Assembly: GCF_025602895.1 (NCBI RefSeq)
Contig: NW_026516214.1
Coordinates: 62,001-126,000, forward strand
DNA length: 64,000 nt
Direction: 5' to 3'
DNA from: Polychytrium aggregatum
Taxonomy: Eukaryota; Chytridiomycota; Chytridiomycetes; Polychytriales
The notes under the pieces were generated by a model. It had not been told where the DNA came from. It saw only the letters and a program-made list of their open reading frames with translations, and made no database searches. This document shows positions 19,415-29,024 of this stretch, piece by piece (the stretch's first letter is position 1; each line of letters begins with the position of its first letter). Position numbers and translations under genes: made by a program.

Positions 19415-22400
19415 TCACTCCATCGGAATATCGGCCTGTTGATCCACCTTGCGAGGAACGAGTCCTTCGATGTACGCCTTGGTTTTGGACTTGGCATTGA
19501 ACTTGTCGAAAGGGCGGAAGAAGGTAGACGTGCTGAAGAAGGGTGCACATATCTTCCCCAATTCCTTGTGCTCTGCAATCGATTGCGATCTGGATGCGAG
19601 ATTGTCGATGTGCTTCAGTGCAATCTTGTCAGCGACCTTGGGATAGAGCTCGGCGAACTTTGAGTGAACCCATGCAACGAAGTGGCGATACAGAATGGTT
19701 TTTTCGATCATGCCCTTTCTTCCCGTGATGTCGATTTCGTACTGGCTCTCCAGGAACACCTTGACGATATCCAGGCTCTGGGTGTAGTGCTCGGTGGCCA
19801 ATGTGATGGCGAGAGGCCATGAAGAAGGGCTCGAGAGCTTGTTGCGTGGGTCGGACGCCTTGGGGAATCGTTCGATGAGGAGGCCGAGGAGTGCGTAGCG
19901 CCAGGCAGTGGAGTTGACTTTGTTGACGATCTCGGGGTCCACCGGGAGTTCAAATGGGAAGATTTGATCGACCTCTGGATTCTTCTTGACGATCTTCATG
20001 GGGAACTCAACGACGACGATACGACGCAGTGTACCGTGAGCACCGCCACCGCTCCTGGTTGCCCCAGAGATCTGAGGGAAGCTATTGAGAGAGATGATGG
20101 CTTTGAAGCGAGGCACCCATGATGCTGAGTGATGATACATTTCTCGAATCTGGAGGACGTCATTGCTGGTGATTTGCTTCAGGACCTTCTCTTGCAGCGT
20201 CTCGCCGTCCTGGATCTCGTTGGCGATTGCACAGCGAGCCCTCAGCAGCCCAATGAACTGGTGTGTCACTTCGTTGGTGCTCTTGGGCTTCTCGGTCAGG
20301 ATGTCTGCATTGAATGCGCAGCAGAACTCGCGGCCAAAGGTATTCTGAAGCAGCTCCAGGAGCAGACTCTTGCCATTCTCTCCATCACCAATGACAAACA
20401 GAGCCATCTCTCCGTTTTTGGCGCAGGACAGGCAAAGCGAGAAGTAGAGCAGGAGATACTCGACGACATCAGCATCCTGGTTTTGCAGGTCAAGGAGGTA
20501 TTTGTACACTTCCTGTTTCTTCTCTGCATTGTGGATAGCGGCTGCGTTGTATGGAAGCTTGAGACTGGTGGAGAACATGTCGTGCTTGGTAGCCTTGTGA
20601 GTAGCACCGCTGATCAGGTCGAGGATCGTGCCATCCTCGAAGAGTACAGTGGTAGTGGAGTGATCGAGCTTGTCCCAGAATTCATCGAACTTTTGACTGA
20701 AGAGGCTGGCGATCATGCGCTGGAGCGGGGTGTTTTGCACACCGTCCCCCACTTTGTTGATGTACTTTTGGAGCTTTGTGGCCATAAACGGGGCGTGCTC
20801 CAGGTGGGGGGAATTCTCGTAAAAGTCAATGGCCCTCATGAAGGCCTTATTGAAGACGCTATTCCTGTCGGGCGTGACATTGAGGATGAAGATCTCGATC
20901 GTGTTGGAGCGCCATTTGGGAAAGGCGAACGTGAAGGCCTCTGGGCTCTTGCAATCGCGAACGTAGATGTCGTCGCTCATGATCGAGTACAAGAACTCGG
21001 CCACGTACTTTGGCTTGCATCCCAGGGCCTGGATGAAGGCAGCGTTGATATTCGCGTCGGTGAACACGACAAGATCGTCACTGAGATATCGCTCACCAAT
21101 TCTGAGGTCGATACCATCGTCGTCGGCAGGCGAAGTGATGGTGATGTTGTTGAAGTTGACCAACCCGTTGTTCTGGAGCTGAAGGCTGAACCCCATCCCG
21201 GCAAAGGCGGTGCGGTCGGGGAACCTCTGGCGGACTTTGTCGAGAGCAGCCCCGAGCATCATGTTCTTGCTCTGAGCCACGATAGGGTAGGGAGGATTGA
21301 ATTTCTGGCAAGTCTCGCATTGTTCACGGATGAGGGCGAGCGCATATACACCCGAGATTCCACCACCCTCGATATCAGCCCGGGTGGTACCACCGCAGTG
21401 ACGACAGGAGGACGAAATATCAGCGTGGGCACCGGAAGGCGAGAGACGGGGGTTGTGAATGGTCTCGCGGGGCTTGCCAAAGTTCTCGTCGATCAGGGTG
21501 ATGATTTCTTCAGCGATCACCTCATGAGATGCGACTCTCTGCACGATTCCAGAGAGCTGGTCGTCTTCGTTGATGGATGCCCGGATCCAGGCATCAACGG
21601 TGGTTCTGTGTTCGGGTTTGAGAGCGACTGCGACGGGGGAGTGGCATGCAGCGACACCATCCCCATCATCGAAAGAACGAATGGTGACGGATCCATCCGA
21701 GTACTTGACCCCGGCAACTTTGGGGGAGGCAAAGGGCTCGCGGCAATCCTGGTCGGGGCATGCACCAAAGGATGCATTGAAAAGCAGAGATGAGTGCTGG
21801 AAGCGAATGTCGCGGATGGTTTGGAAATGGGCACCGACGAATCCCTGGAAGATGGGCTTGAGTTTGTCGCCTGCTGCGGTCAGCAACGAATGATCAATGA
21901 CAACGACATCCTCCATATACACAGGAACCGAGGACGATGTCTGAAGGGGGGCGACGACTTTTTTTGCCAGAGTCGAAGTCTCGGATGCGGTGGCTGCACT
22001 GAACTTGCGCTTCAGATTCTTCTGGCTCAGCTGTGATTTCAAAAAATCACGAAGCACCTTGGGGACCTTGGTGAGCTTGACGGGCTTGTAGCGCTTCCCC
22101 TTGCACGAGTCGACATCCCAGCACATGCGAGCAGCACCCTCGGCATCGAAGCGGATGTACTGCGTGTTACTGGAGCGCTTGTGCTGATCGAGCTTGAAGA
22201 AGCAGAGGCGATGAGAAAGGGGGATATACAGGAAGGGGTTGACCGGGTTGCGGTAGATCTTGGCCGCATCGACTCTGATCTGGTCGCGCTCCTGCACATC
22301 AAAGTTGTCGAAGACGAACTCGACCAGATCGCCGTGAAGGTCGGCTGGGATATCGACGGGTGCGCTGGATGCGCAGTCGCCGTCGACACTGATATCATCG

Positions 22401-23404
22401 CCGTCACCAGCGAGATCGACAGGGACAGAGTCGCTGCCATCGGTTCCGAGACGGATGGAGAATGCGTTGAGGTCGGCAACGGTGAAGGCGGCACCGGGAC
22501 GTCTGACCCATTGGTGATCAGCGTAGTCCCATTGGGCAATGTGGTAATGCTCGTTGAAGCTGGTGTCGGACTCCTTGCGCTGCTTCCAGGAATGCAACAT
22601 ACGCAGACCCGAACGATAGACGCTCGAGTCAAAGAAGGTGTCGGGGACAGAGGAAGGAGCACCAGCCTTGAGGCGATCGATCACGTGCTTGGCATTGTCG
22701 GGAGTGATCTGCAGATTGGGCCAATGGAAATGGCAGCCCGCGATCTTCGAGCCATCGTGGGTGGTGCGCATGGTGACGATGGGGGCGTCGTTGATGGTGC
22801 TGCTGACATGGTCATACATGGCCTTGTAGAGACCATGGGCACCATCGGCATGCTGGGATGCAAGCTGGCTGCCATCGAGATCCATGAAGAAATTGAAGAG
22901 AGCGCTGGTGCGCTCGATCATGGAGACACGGTAGCCCTGCAAGTACTTGGCGAGGTACTGGCGATGGAAGCGGTCGAGACCGGGCTCGGGAATGTGGTGG
23001 GTCAGCCTGCCAGGAATGAAGGGTGCCCCATGGGTCTGGGGGAGCTCGCTGTTGCTGCGTTTGTACTCGGGAAAGTTGAAGGTGTCGCCGGGACGGGCAA
23101 ACTCGACAAACTCGAGGTCCGTTGCGCTCCTCGATCGAGTGGACGACCCAAGGGCGATCGGGAACTCGCCATCGAGATCGGCCTGGAGCGGGACACACAC
23201 GCGGACGACAAAGTGATCGGAGAGGCGCTGAGCGAACTTGGCCAGATCAGTGGTGCTCACACAGGCAGAGCGAACGATCACAAGACCGGAGACATCGAGA
23301 TGCTCGACTTGGTGGAACGGAAAGAGCTGCTGGACCGCATCGACACCGGCGGAATCGAAGGTCTGGAAGACGGGACGAACGGTCTGGCTGAGAGGGGCTG
23401 GCAT
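19415..23404 (-). CDS. D5-type primase-helicase (AEP primase plus SF3 helicase)
   Basis: About 1329 aa from the ATG at 23404. The frame stays open to an ATG at 23779, but that upstream part is low-complexity and less protein-like. Near 22870-22900 is an archaeo-eukaryotic primase signature (FFMDLDGS, the hhhDhD pair), followed by basic residues after SGLRMLHSW. A Cys cluster (CRHCGGTT... CETC) lies near 21300-21400. The helicase half has a canonical Walker A (GDGENGKS, 20366-20389), a downstream IANEIQDGE and ISLNSFPQISG (sensor-like). D5 proteins prime and unwind DNA at replication forks of nearly all NCLDVs, so this is a core viral gene and it appears intact. Confidence 0.9.
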   Translation of the reverse strand: MPAPLSQTVRPVFQTFDSAGVDAVQQLFPFHQVEHLDVSGLVIVRSACVSTTDLAKFAQRLSDHFVVRVCVPLQADLDGEFPIALGSSTRSRSATDLEFVEFARPGDTFNFPEYKRSNSELPQTHGAPFIPGRLTHHIPEPGLDRFHRQYLAKYLQGYRVSMIERTSALFNFFMDLDGSQLASQHADGAHGLYKAMYDHVSSTINDAPIVTMRTTHDGSKIAGCHFHWPNLQITPDNAKHVIDRLKAGAPSSVPDTFFDSSVYRSGLRMLHSWKQRKESDTSFNEHYHIAQWDYADHQWVRRPGAAFTVADLNAFSIRLGTDGSDSVPVDLAGDGDDISVDGDCASSAPVDIPADLHGDLVEFVFDNFDVQERDQIRVDAAKIYRNPVNPFLYIPLSHRLCFFKLDQHKRSSNTQYIRFDAEGAARMCWDVDSCKGKRYKPVKLTKVPKVLRDFLKSQLSQKNLKRKFSAATASETSTLAKKVVAPLQTSSSVPVYMEDVVVIDHSLLTAAGDKLKPIFQGFVGAHFQTIRDIRFQHSSLLFNASFGACPDQDCREPFASPKVAGVKYSDGSVTIRSFDDGDGVAACHSPVAVALKPEHRTTVDAWIRASINEDDQLSGIVQRVASHEVIAEEIITLIDENFGKPRETIHNPRLSPSGAHADISSSCRHCGGTTRADIEGGGISGVYALALIREQCETCQKFNPPYPIVAQSKNMMLGAALDKVRQRFPDRTAFAGMGFSLQLQNNGLVNFNNITITSPADDDGIDLRIGERYLSDDLVVFTDANINAAFIQALGCKPKYVAEFLYSIMSDDIYVRDCKSPEAFTFAFPKWRSNTIEIFILNVTPDRNSVFNKAFMRAIDFYENSPHLEHAPFMATKLQKYINKVGDGVQNTPLQRMIASLFSQKFDEFWDKLDHSTTTVLFEDGTILDLISGATHKATKHDMFSTSLKLPYNAAAIHNAEKKQEVYKYLLDLQNQDADVVEYLLLYFSLCLSCAKNGEMALFVIGDGENGKSLLLELLQNTFGREFCCAFNADILTEKPKSTNEVTHQFIGLLRARCAIANEIQDGETLQEKVLKQITSNDVLQIREMYHHSASWVPRFKAIISLNSFPQISGATRSGGGAHGTLRRIVVVEFPMKIVKKNPEVDQIFPFELPVDPEIVNKVNSTAWRYALLGLLIERFPKASDPRNKLSSPSSWPLAITLATEHYTQSLDIVKVFLESQYEIDITGRKGMIEKTILYRHFVAWVHSKFAELYPKVADKIALKHIDNLASRSQSIAEHKELGKICAPFFSTSTFFRPFDKFNAKSKTKAYIEGLVPRKVDQQADIPME

Positions 23405-23814
23405 TGGTTCGGGTGCACTGCGGGATGCGAGGGCAAGGGAATGCCTGAGGGAACTGGGGATGTGCAAGACTTTTGTGTGGCCCCGGACAGCGCAGTAGTG
23501 GAGTATGCCGCCAAATCGTCCCTGTCGTCCAGGGACTTGGTTCCCTGGTGTGGCGAAGCAGCGCTGCAATCGCACCATGCCCGAGGCTGTGTGTGGCAGT
23601 GTATGTGGCCCGGGTGTAGAATGTGAGTCGCTTGTGTTGAGCATCAGTGTGAGTGGACATGCCTGCGATTTCGCAGTAACGGTTTTGAAACCATGGAGAT
23701 CATCCCCCCGTCCTGGTCGCCAAACACCACCATGACCCATGTCCATTGTCGACGAGTGGCGCAGCGCGAATGTATTCATGACTGTGTCGACAAACAAAAC
23801 AATACACCACTCAT
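23405..23814. other. Upstream region of the D5 gene
   Basis: About 410 bp between the chosen D5 start and the stop of the Cys-rich gene. It is open in the D5 frame but compositionally unlike the rest of that protein. No other gene is visible. Confidence 0.4.
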
Positions 23815-24660
23815 TCAGCCACGCTCAGCCTTGACCTTGGTGCCCTTGGAGGCCTTGGGTGCGGGAGTGAAGGAGTGACGCTCTCTGGGGGAGCGTTCAC
23901 TCATGACGCCAGCAATGATCTTTGGGGTGCAGAGAAGCCAGTTGAGAACATTGACGCGATTGAGAGCGAGAAAGACAGGACTGGGTGCTGCGGGTCCGAG
24001 GCTCACCTTGCTGACGGCATCCGTATCGATGGCCTCGCCTCTGTCCGAGACAGACATGAGTGCACTCACGATCCTGGCGAGTTCCTCGGCCTTCTTGGCA
24101 TCGGCGGCCTTCTGCTCGGGGGAGACAAAAGCAGGTTCGTCGTGATCCTCGGCATCCCAAAAGGCCTCGGGGGCGCGGGTAGTGCGCTTCATATGGGTGC
24201 GACGAGGAGTCGATGGTCCGGGCTCGTTGTCCGAGTCGGACTCGTCGAATGCGGCGGGCTTGCGATCCACCTGCATCACCTCCAGATAGGAGCGCGTGGG
24301 ATACCGGTCGTGCCACTCACAAACATTGCGACCATGAAGCGACTTGCACGAACAGCGGATCTTCAAGTCGGACTTCTTGGTCATGTGGGTGCAGCGACCC
24401 ACATAGTCCGCTTCGGGGAAGCGGCGGTGATGGAAGCACCCGTCAAAGCCCTCCATGCAGGACTTGGAGCACTGCAGAGTGTAACCCGACATGCCGGTGG
24501 CATAGGGGCATCGATGGTTGTAGCCAGGCTTGGTACAATGCACGTTGCATTTGAGGCCGGTCTGGACAGCGCGGCCGGGGCAGCGAGTGCCATCTTCGAG
24601 GACTTCAGCGCAACGGAGGGAGCGCAGAGGGACAGCGGAAGAGGCGGAAGGAGTAGACAT
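23815..24660 (-). CDS. Cys/His-rich zinc-module protein of unknown function
   Basis: 281 aa from the ATG at 24660 (an ATG or alternative start at 24705 would add 15 residues). The first half has several zinc-binding-type clusters: CAEVLEDGTRC...CNVH, then CPYATGMSGYTLQC...C...CFHH, then CTHMTKKSDLKIRCSC...CEWH. The repeated C-x(5-9)-G-x2-C-x(n)-C-x2-H unit is shared with the SET-like protein at 15353 and the SET protein at 26976. The second half is polar, with an acidic DESDSDNEPG stretch and a basic C-terminus (KASKGTKVKAERG), as in nucleic-acid-binding proteins. Function unknown. Confidence 0.6.
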   Translation of the reverse strand: MSTPSASSAVPLRSLRCAEVLEDGTRCPGRAVQTGLKCNVHCTKPGYNHRCPYATGMSGYTLQCSKSCMEGFDGCFHHRRFPEADYVGRCTHMTKKSDLKIRCSCKSLHGRNVCEWHDRYPTRSYLEVMQVDRKPAAFDESDSDNEPGPSTPRRTHMKRTTRAPEAFWDAEDHDEPAFVSPEQKAADAKKAEELARIVSALMSVSDRGEAIDTDAVSKVSLGPAAPSPVFLALNRVNVLNWLLCTPKIIAGVMSERSPRERHSFTPAPKASKGTKVKAERG

Positions 24661-24956
24661 GTCTGTATCTGAATAGAAAGTGGGTGTGTCAGTGACTGGG
24701 ATCATGTCAGCATCCTACAGTGTGCGTGGGAGAGCACGAACCTGGAGTAAGTCGTAGAGCGTAGTCGCTTGTAGAGAGGTAGGTCGTAGTCGAGTAGAGA
24801 CTGGTGGGGATGAGAACTTCGATGCGGGAGACGATGGCCTATTTATCATCGGCCAGCCAGATACCCTCCGTGCGCCTCGGAGTATGTGGTCTCCACCCAA
24901 ATCAAATCACATCAAGGAGAAAAAACCCAACGGCAAGGAAAAAAAGCAAGTACCCT

Positions 24957-25031
24957 CTCGAGTGGTGCATTGGACGACAAGCCAGGGACACTCGAAGGAG
25001 CCGCATGCGTCATGCGGACTACCCCAAACGG
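24957..25031 (+). repeat. 75-bp direct repeat, copy A
   Basis: Contains GGGACACTCGAAGGAG and ends CCCCAAACGG. It is imperfectly repeated at 25096-25170, 139 bp downstream in the same orientation. Confidence 0.8.
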
Positions 25032-25095
25032 CATGGTATGTGTTTGTCGTCGCCAGAGAACAAGATCCGCAGAAAATCATGCTGCGCCGCATCCT

Positions 25096-25170
25096 CCCGA
25101 GTGGTGTGATGGGAGACAAGAACGGGACACTCGAAGGAGTCGCATGCATCATGCTGACCACACCAAACGG
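25096..25170 (+). repeat. 75-bp direct repeat, copy B
   Basis: Second copy of 24957-25031. The best-conserved core is GGGACACTCGAAGGAG followed by CGCATGC and CCAAACGG. Confidence 0.8.
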
Positions 25171-25461
25171 ATCAAATGAAGGTGATTGGCATTCAGGATG
25201 TCAAAGCCTATCTTTTTTTCGCATCATACGATCCTCGCTGGGGCGCCCATCAAGGAGAATGCCTTGCTATCGATTTTGAAACAAACCCCAGCCAATCGAC
25301 ATGTCCCATGCGCACGCAGGCAGCGGACGCACCCCCCGATGATAAAAGGACACCCGTTCCCTCCGTCTCCGACGCAACCGCACCTCACCGCACCCACCCT
25401 CTCCAGTGCTTTCCTACGACTTACACACTACACTCTACTTTTACTACACTCTACATTCACC

Positions 25462-26721
25462 ATGAAGCGCACCAGTACATCCCCCGTCGAGTCTACCATG
25501 TCTCCGTCCAAGCGCCAATGTGTCCGCGAGCACGATGATGCCCCGCCCTCTCCGGTTTTGTACCCCACGGTCAAGCCCGTCTCGGATCATGTCACCCAGG
25601 TCGCCACCATCCGCCGAGTCAATCCTATGACCCAAGCTGAAATCGTCGTGGCCAATGAAGCCTTCCTCTGGCTCCTGGACATCCCCACCATACTCCGCCT
25701 CAAGCAAACCTGCAAGACCTTTGAAGCCCTCATCCGCGGCTCCAAGTTGGTTCAATACCGCCTTTGGATCGGCTTCACCGGGTTGGAAATCTACCACAGC
25801 CACGAAGACTACCTCGTCAACAAGAATGGCTGTTTCGATGTCCAAACGACGATTTTGGACGAGGAAGTACGACGTCTCTACCAGATCTATCCGTCTCCGT
25901 CCCCGAGCTGTTTCGACGACCGATGGCTCTTGAAGATCATGGACGCACCCGAAGACACCACAACATACACAAAGGCCGAGCAAGCAACCGCCGCGACCGT
26001 TTTTGCTCGCCTGATGATGACCCGAGTCATCAATTCCAACGGTACGATCAAGCTGACTCAATCCAAAATCAAGACATACTTCGAAGCCGTCGAAAAGGCC
26101 GCCAAGCTCGGGGACGTTGTCGCGATCTACCTCTTGGGCATTGGGCATTTGAATCGGATTTGTGACATGTCGATTCACCCAAGCGATGACACTCCAGTGC
26201 GCCCCCTCCTCAAGATTGCCAGTGTCGCCGGATACCCATTCGCCACCGCTCTCCTTGCCACAACCTACAAGTCGTTTGATTGTGACAGGACGCAAATGAA
26301 GTTTTGGAGGCTGCTCTTCAACGCCCAAACGACTCAGCATCCCGCCCATTGGGCATCCGTTTGCAAGTTTCATTCGAAACACGTCACCAACCCCCCATTT
26401 CCCATCTCCATCCCCGAAGACGTCGTGGACCTGCTCGCGCGCAAGAGAGAAGCCTTGGTGGATCACCCTCAATTCAAGCCTCTCAGTGCCAAGGAAAGCA
26501 GGGATGTCTTCAAAAATGCCCGGTGCCATGATTTTTTCGAAGATGAAATTGAGTGGCGCGACGACATTGACTCTGAAGACGAACTTGTGGACGACATCAG
26601 CACCGCTTCGGATGCCGAGGATGATGTTGTTGTGCTTCCTGCTGTGTTCACTGTTCCACCCGAGCTCAATGGTGTGACGTTTGACTTGACTTCTGACTCT
26701 GACGACGACTTCACTGAATAA
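25462..26721 (+). CDS. F-box-like protein with Sel1-type helical repeats
   Basis: 419 aa from the ATG at 25462, chosen because the frame upstream is low-complexity and the ATG has a CACC context. Residues ~65-95 (FLWLLDIPTILRLKQTCKTF) look like an F-box, the Skp1-binding part of SCF ubiquitin ligases. Residues ~205-275 (AVEKAAKLGDVVAIYLLGIG, LKIASVAGYPFATALLATTY) resemble Sel1/TPR-like helical pairs. The C-terminus is very acidic (SEDELVDD, DAEDD, TSDSDDD). F-box plus Sel1/MYND arrangements exist in fungi and plants, and large DNA viruses often carry F-box genes to redirect host ubiquitin ligases. Intronless, divergent from the Cys-rich gene. Confidence 0.6.
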   Translation: MKRTSTSPVESTMSPSKRQCVREHDDAPPSPVLYPTVKPVSDHVTQVATIRRVNPMTQAEIVVANEAFLWLLDIPTILRLKQTCKTFEALIRGSKLVQYRLWIGFTGLEIYHSHEDYLVNKNGCFDVQTTILDEEVRRLYQIYPSPSPSCFDDRWLLKIMDAPEDTTTYTKAEQATAATVFARLMMTRVINSNGTIKLTQSKIKTYFEAVEKAAKLGDVVAIYLLGIGHLNRICDMSIHPSDDTPVRPLLKIASVAGYPFATALLATTYKSFDCDRTQMKFWRLLFNAQTTQHPAHWASVCKFHSKHVTNPPFPISIPEDVVDLLARKREALVDHPQFKPLSAKESRDVFKNARCHDFFEDEIEWRDDIDSEDELVDDISTASDAEDDVVVLPAVFTVPPELNGVTFDLTSDSDDDFTE

Positions 26722-26975
26722 AGAAATGCATTGATCCATGTACACTGTGTGTTGGGACATGGATGTGCTGTGGTTTGGGTGTCCTTGTGCCGAGACGCCT
26801 TGAAGGATGGATGACAGGTCGAATCCTTGTGTGTCTCCACGTGATCAGGCTGGATCCGATTCGAACCACGATGAGACGGTTTCGCCGGATCGAACCAACC
26901 AAACCCAGGGCATCGCCACACACGCAAAAAATCAGGGCCAGAGATCAAGCACCCAAGTCAACGCGATCGACTGGA

Positions 26976-27647
26976 ATGCCACCAAAGACGTCCTATTACT
27001 TTGACTACGAGAGCGACGATGTCGACTCATGGGAATGCCGGATGCGGTGTGAACGCTGTGTGGCCACCAAGATCGATGGTCGACGCTGCACACGCACGAC
27101 CTGCATTGGGGTCAAGTATTGCTACTCCCATCTGGCGACGGTGAAAAACCTGCGCATCGACGACTCCACCATCCCAGGCGCAGGAAAGGGGCTGTTCGCA
27201 TACAAGCATGTGCCCGCGAGCGTCTACGATGACGATGAGCGCGAAAGGCTCGAGAATGCAGTCCTGTTCAAGAGAGGTCAAGTGATCATCGAGTACGATG
27301 GGCAGCCCATCCCTGGCCAAGAAAGACGTTCCCGGTACGGAAACACCAACGCCCCATACCTCGTTGAACGCCGAATCGGGCTCAACGCGGGACGCTATGA
27401 AGATGGTGCATGCCGGAGAGGAGTCGGAACGCTCGCCAACCACTCGGAAGACGGCAACGATGTCAACGCAAAGCTCGCCCAGGACAGGGGAGTCGGGGTG
27501 GTGCTGAAGGCACTCCGGGACATTCATAATGGAGAAGAAATCTTTATTGACTATGGTGGTGCCTTTGGGCTGGACGACGAAGATGCAGTGTTTGGTACGA
27601 AACGCAAGACCAACACACGCGAGCGAATCGCACGAAGCAGGACATGA
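26976..27647 (+). CDS. SET-domain protein (lysine methyltransferase type)
   Basis: 223 aa from the ATG at 26976. The N-terminus carries a zinc-module-like cluster (CERCVATKIDGRRCTRTTC...CYSH). The SET domain runs from about residue 50 to 210: IPGAGKGLFAYK (GxG motif), ANHSEDGNDVNAKL (the NHS core) and NGEEIFIDYGGAFG (the closing GEE-x-DYG motif). These are the residues that bind S-adenosylmethionine and the target lysine. Length and layout match the short viral SET proteins of large DNA viruses. The C-terminal tail is basic. The gene is convergent with the next D5 paralogue, stops 12 bp apart. Confidence 0.85.
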   Translation: MPPKTSYYFDYESDDVDSWECRMRCERCVATKIDGRRCTRTTCIGVKYCYSHLATVKNLRIDDSTIPGAGKGLFAYKHVPASVYDDDERERLENAVLFKRGQVIIEYDGQPIPGQERRSRYGNTNAPYLVERRIGLNAGRYEDGACRRGVGTLANHSEDGNDVNAKLAQDRGVGVVLKALRDIHNGEEIFIDYGGAFGLDDEDAVFGTKRKTNTRERIARSRT

Positions 27648-27659
27648 AGGGCCTGGCAC

Positions 27660-28958
27660 TCAGTCCTTGGAGATCCAGGCGGGCATCTCCCTGCCAGGAG
27701 CAAGGTAACGCAACATGAGTGCAATCACAGCTTGGTCGAACCCACCATCTTCCACACATGCCATGGTCACTGGATCGACAGTGATGTTTTGTGCCAGATT
27801 GATCACGATGCTCTCCTTGGCGCAGACCTCATCCCCCACGAGGCGAAACGAGCCGGGCCACGAGTCGACACTGACGATCGTCTTGATTCGCCCCATGTCG
27901 AAAGGCACATCCCCCATGGCTCGGTGGTCGAGTTGGATTGAGGTGACCGATGTGAGAGTGGGGATGTGGCTGGTCTTGACGATGAATTGCGAGCTCTTGA
28001 GTCCTTCGCCCAGAATGCAGGTGGCACCAGCGTCCAGGGCCTCGGTCACAAGCTCCTTGACATGGGCACCGCTGGGAGGGTTGATCCGCGAGACCAGCCT
28101 ATTGCCTGGGACGCTCAGGATGCGCGAGCCCAATGCATGCTGGATCAGACGCAGGAGCAGGCGCTTGCCATGATTTTGGTCGTTCCCCACCAAGAAGAGA
28201 GCTGACTCGGACGTACGAGATTTGGCGGTGAGGCATGTTGCCAGGAAACGCAAGAGCAGGTGGTACTCTCTATCACTGCTCTTGCCCAGCATCGAGCGAA
28301 TTATCTCCTCCAGCTTGTAGACTTTGCCATCGACGCCACAATAAAAGTCGTCAACCACGTACGAGACTGGAAGCGAGTGGGTGAAGCAGTCACCAGCATT
28401 GACCCGACGAGCCTTGAGGCCAGGCAGCTCCAGCACAATCCCATTGGCGAAGAGGATGGTGTTGGTCGATGCATTGGCGTGGGTGATGGCAAAGGTCTCG
28501 ATGTTGTACTTTTCGTGCTGGAACGCCAGGGCGAATCTGTACCTGTCTTTGATGATGTCTGGGATGCTTCCCAGAGTGTGCTTGATCTCCTTGACCACTT
28601 CCTTGGCATGTTTGAGCTTGTTCGAGCTGGCATACCTTGCTCGAACCACTTCGACCCACCCCTGGAAGGCGCCCTGGGGATCAGTGAGAAGCTTGGTCAG
28701 GGCGTAGTCCAGATCCACATGCTTCCAGAGGAGCCCATCAAAGAACCAGATCTTGTGGGTCTTGGTTGCATGGGGCTCGGCGTGAAGAACTTGGTGTGGA
28801 ACCAGGCCTCGGAGGATGTGGGTGATCGATGGAAGCGAGCCCAGGGCAGCCATCTTGATGGAGATGTTCAAGATGCTGTCATTTGGGAAGAGCACGACAC
28901 CATCATCCAGAATATCGCTGCTCAGGCCCACGAACACCTCGGTCAACTCGTTGGACAT
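27660..28958 (-). CDS. Second D5-like helicase paralogue with degenerate P-loop
   Basis: 432 aa from the ATG at 28958. It aligns by layout with the 491-aa paralogue at 17357-18832: HKIWFFDGLLWK, LLRFLATCLT, then a Walker-A-like LVGNDQNHGKRLLL (about 28153-28193) and IVSVDSWPGSF. The Gly-Lys-Ser/Thr of a true P-loop is replaced by HGKR, and no primase domain is present. It is shorter at the C-terminus than the other paralogue. Three related D5-type genes within 11 kb suggest duplication and divergence in the viral lineage. Function unknown; a non-catalytic partner of the full D5 protein is one possibility. Confidence 0.55.
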   Translation of the reverse strand: MSNELTEVFVGLSSDILDDGVVLFPNDSILNISIKMAALGSLPSITHILRGLVPHQVLHAEPHATKTHKIWFFDGLLWKHVDLDYALTKLLTDPQGAFQGWVEVVRARYASSNKLKHAKEVVKEIKHTLGSIPDIIKDRYRFALAFQHEKYNIETFAITHANASTNTILFANGIVLELPGLKARRVNAGDCFTHSLPVSYVVDDFYCGVDGKVYKLEEIIRSMLGKSSDREYHLLLRFLATCLTAKSRTSESALFLVGNDQNHGKRLLLRLIQHALGSRILSVPGNRLVSRINPPSGAHVKELVTEALDAGATCILGEGLKSSQFIVKTSHIPTLTSVTSIQLDHRAMGDVPFDMGRIKTIVSVDSWPGSFRLVGDEVCAKESIVINLAQNITVDPVTMACVEDGGFDQAVIALMLRYLAPGREMPAWISKD

Positions 28959-29024
28959 TGTTGCACTCTAACTCTGGTACGCGATCTTTGTTTGGCCCAT
29001 CCTGACGCAGATCGCGTTTCAGCG

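Larger units (their letters stand above)
24661..25461. other. Divergent intergenic region with a 75-bp direct repeat
   Basis: It holds two ~75-bp direct repeats (24957-25031 and 25096-25170), a GATAAAAGG TATA-like stretch near 25341, and pyrimidine-rich CTCTACTTTTACTACACTC just before the ATG at 25462. It separates divergent genes and probably contains both promoters. Confidence 0.5.

Noticed and set aside
20129-21793. Long plus-strand open frame opposite the D5 helicase
   Set aside because: Antisense shadow of a strongly conserved gene; composition only.
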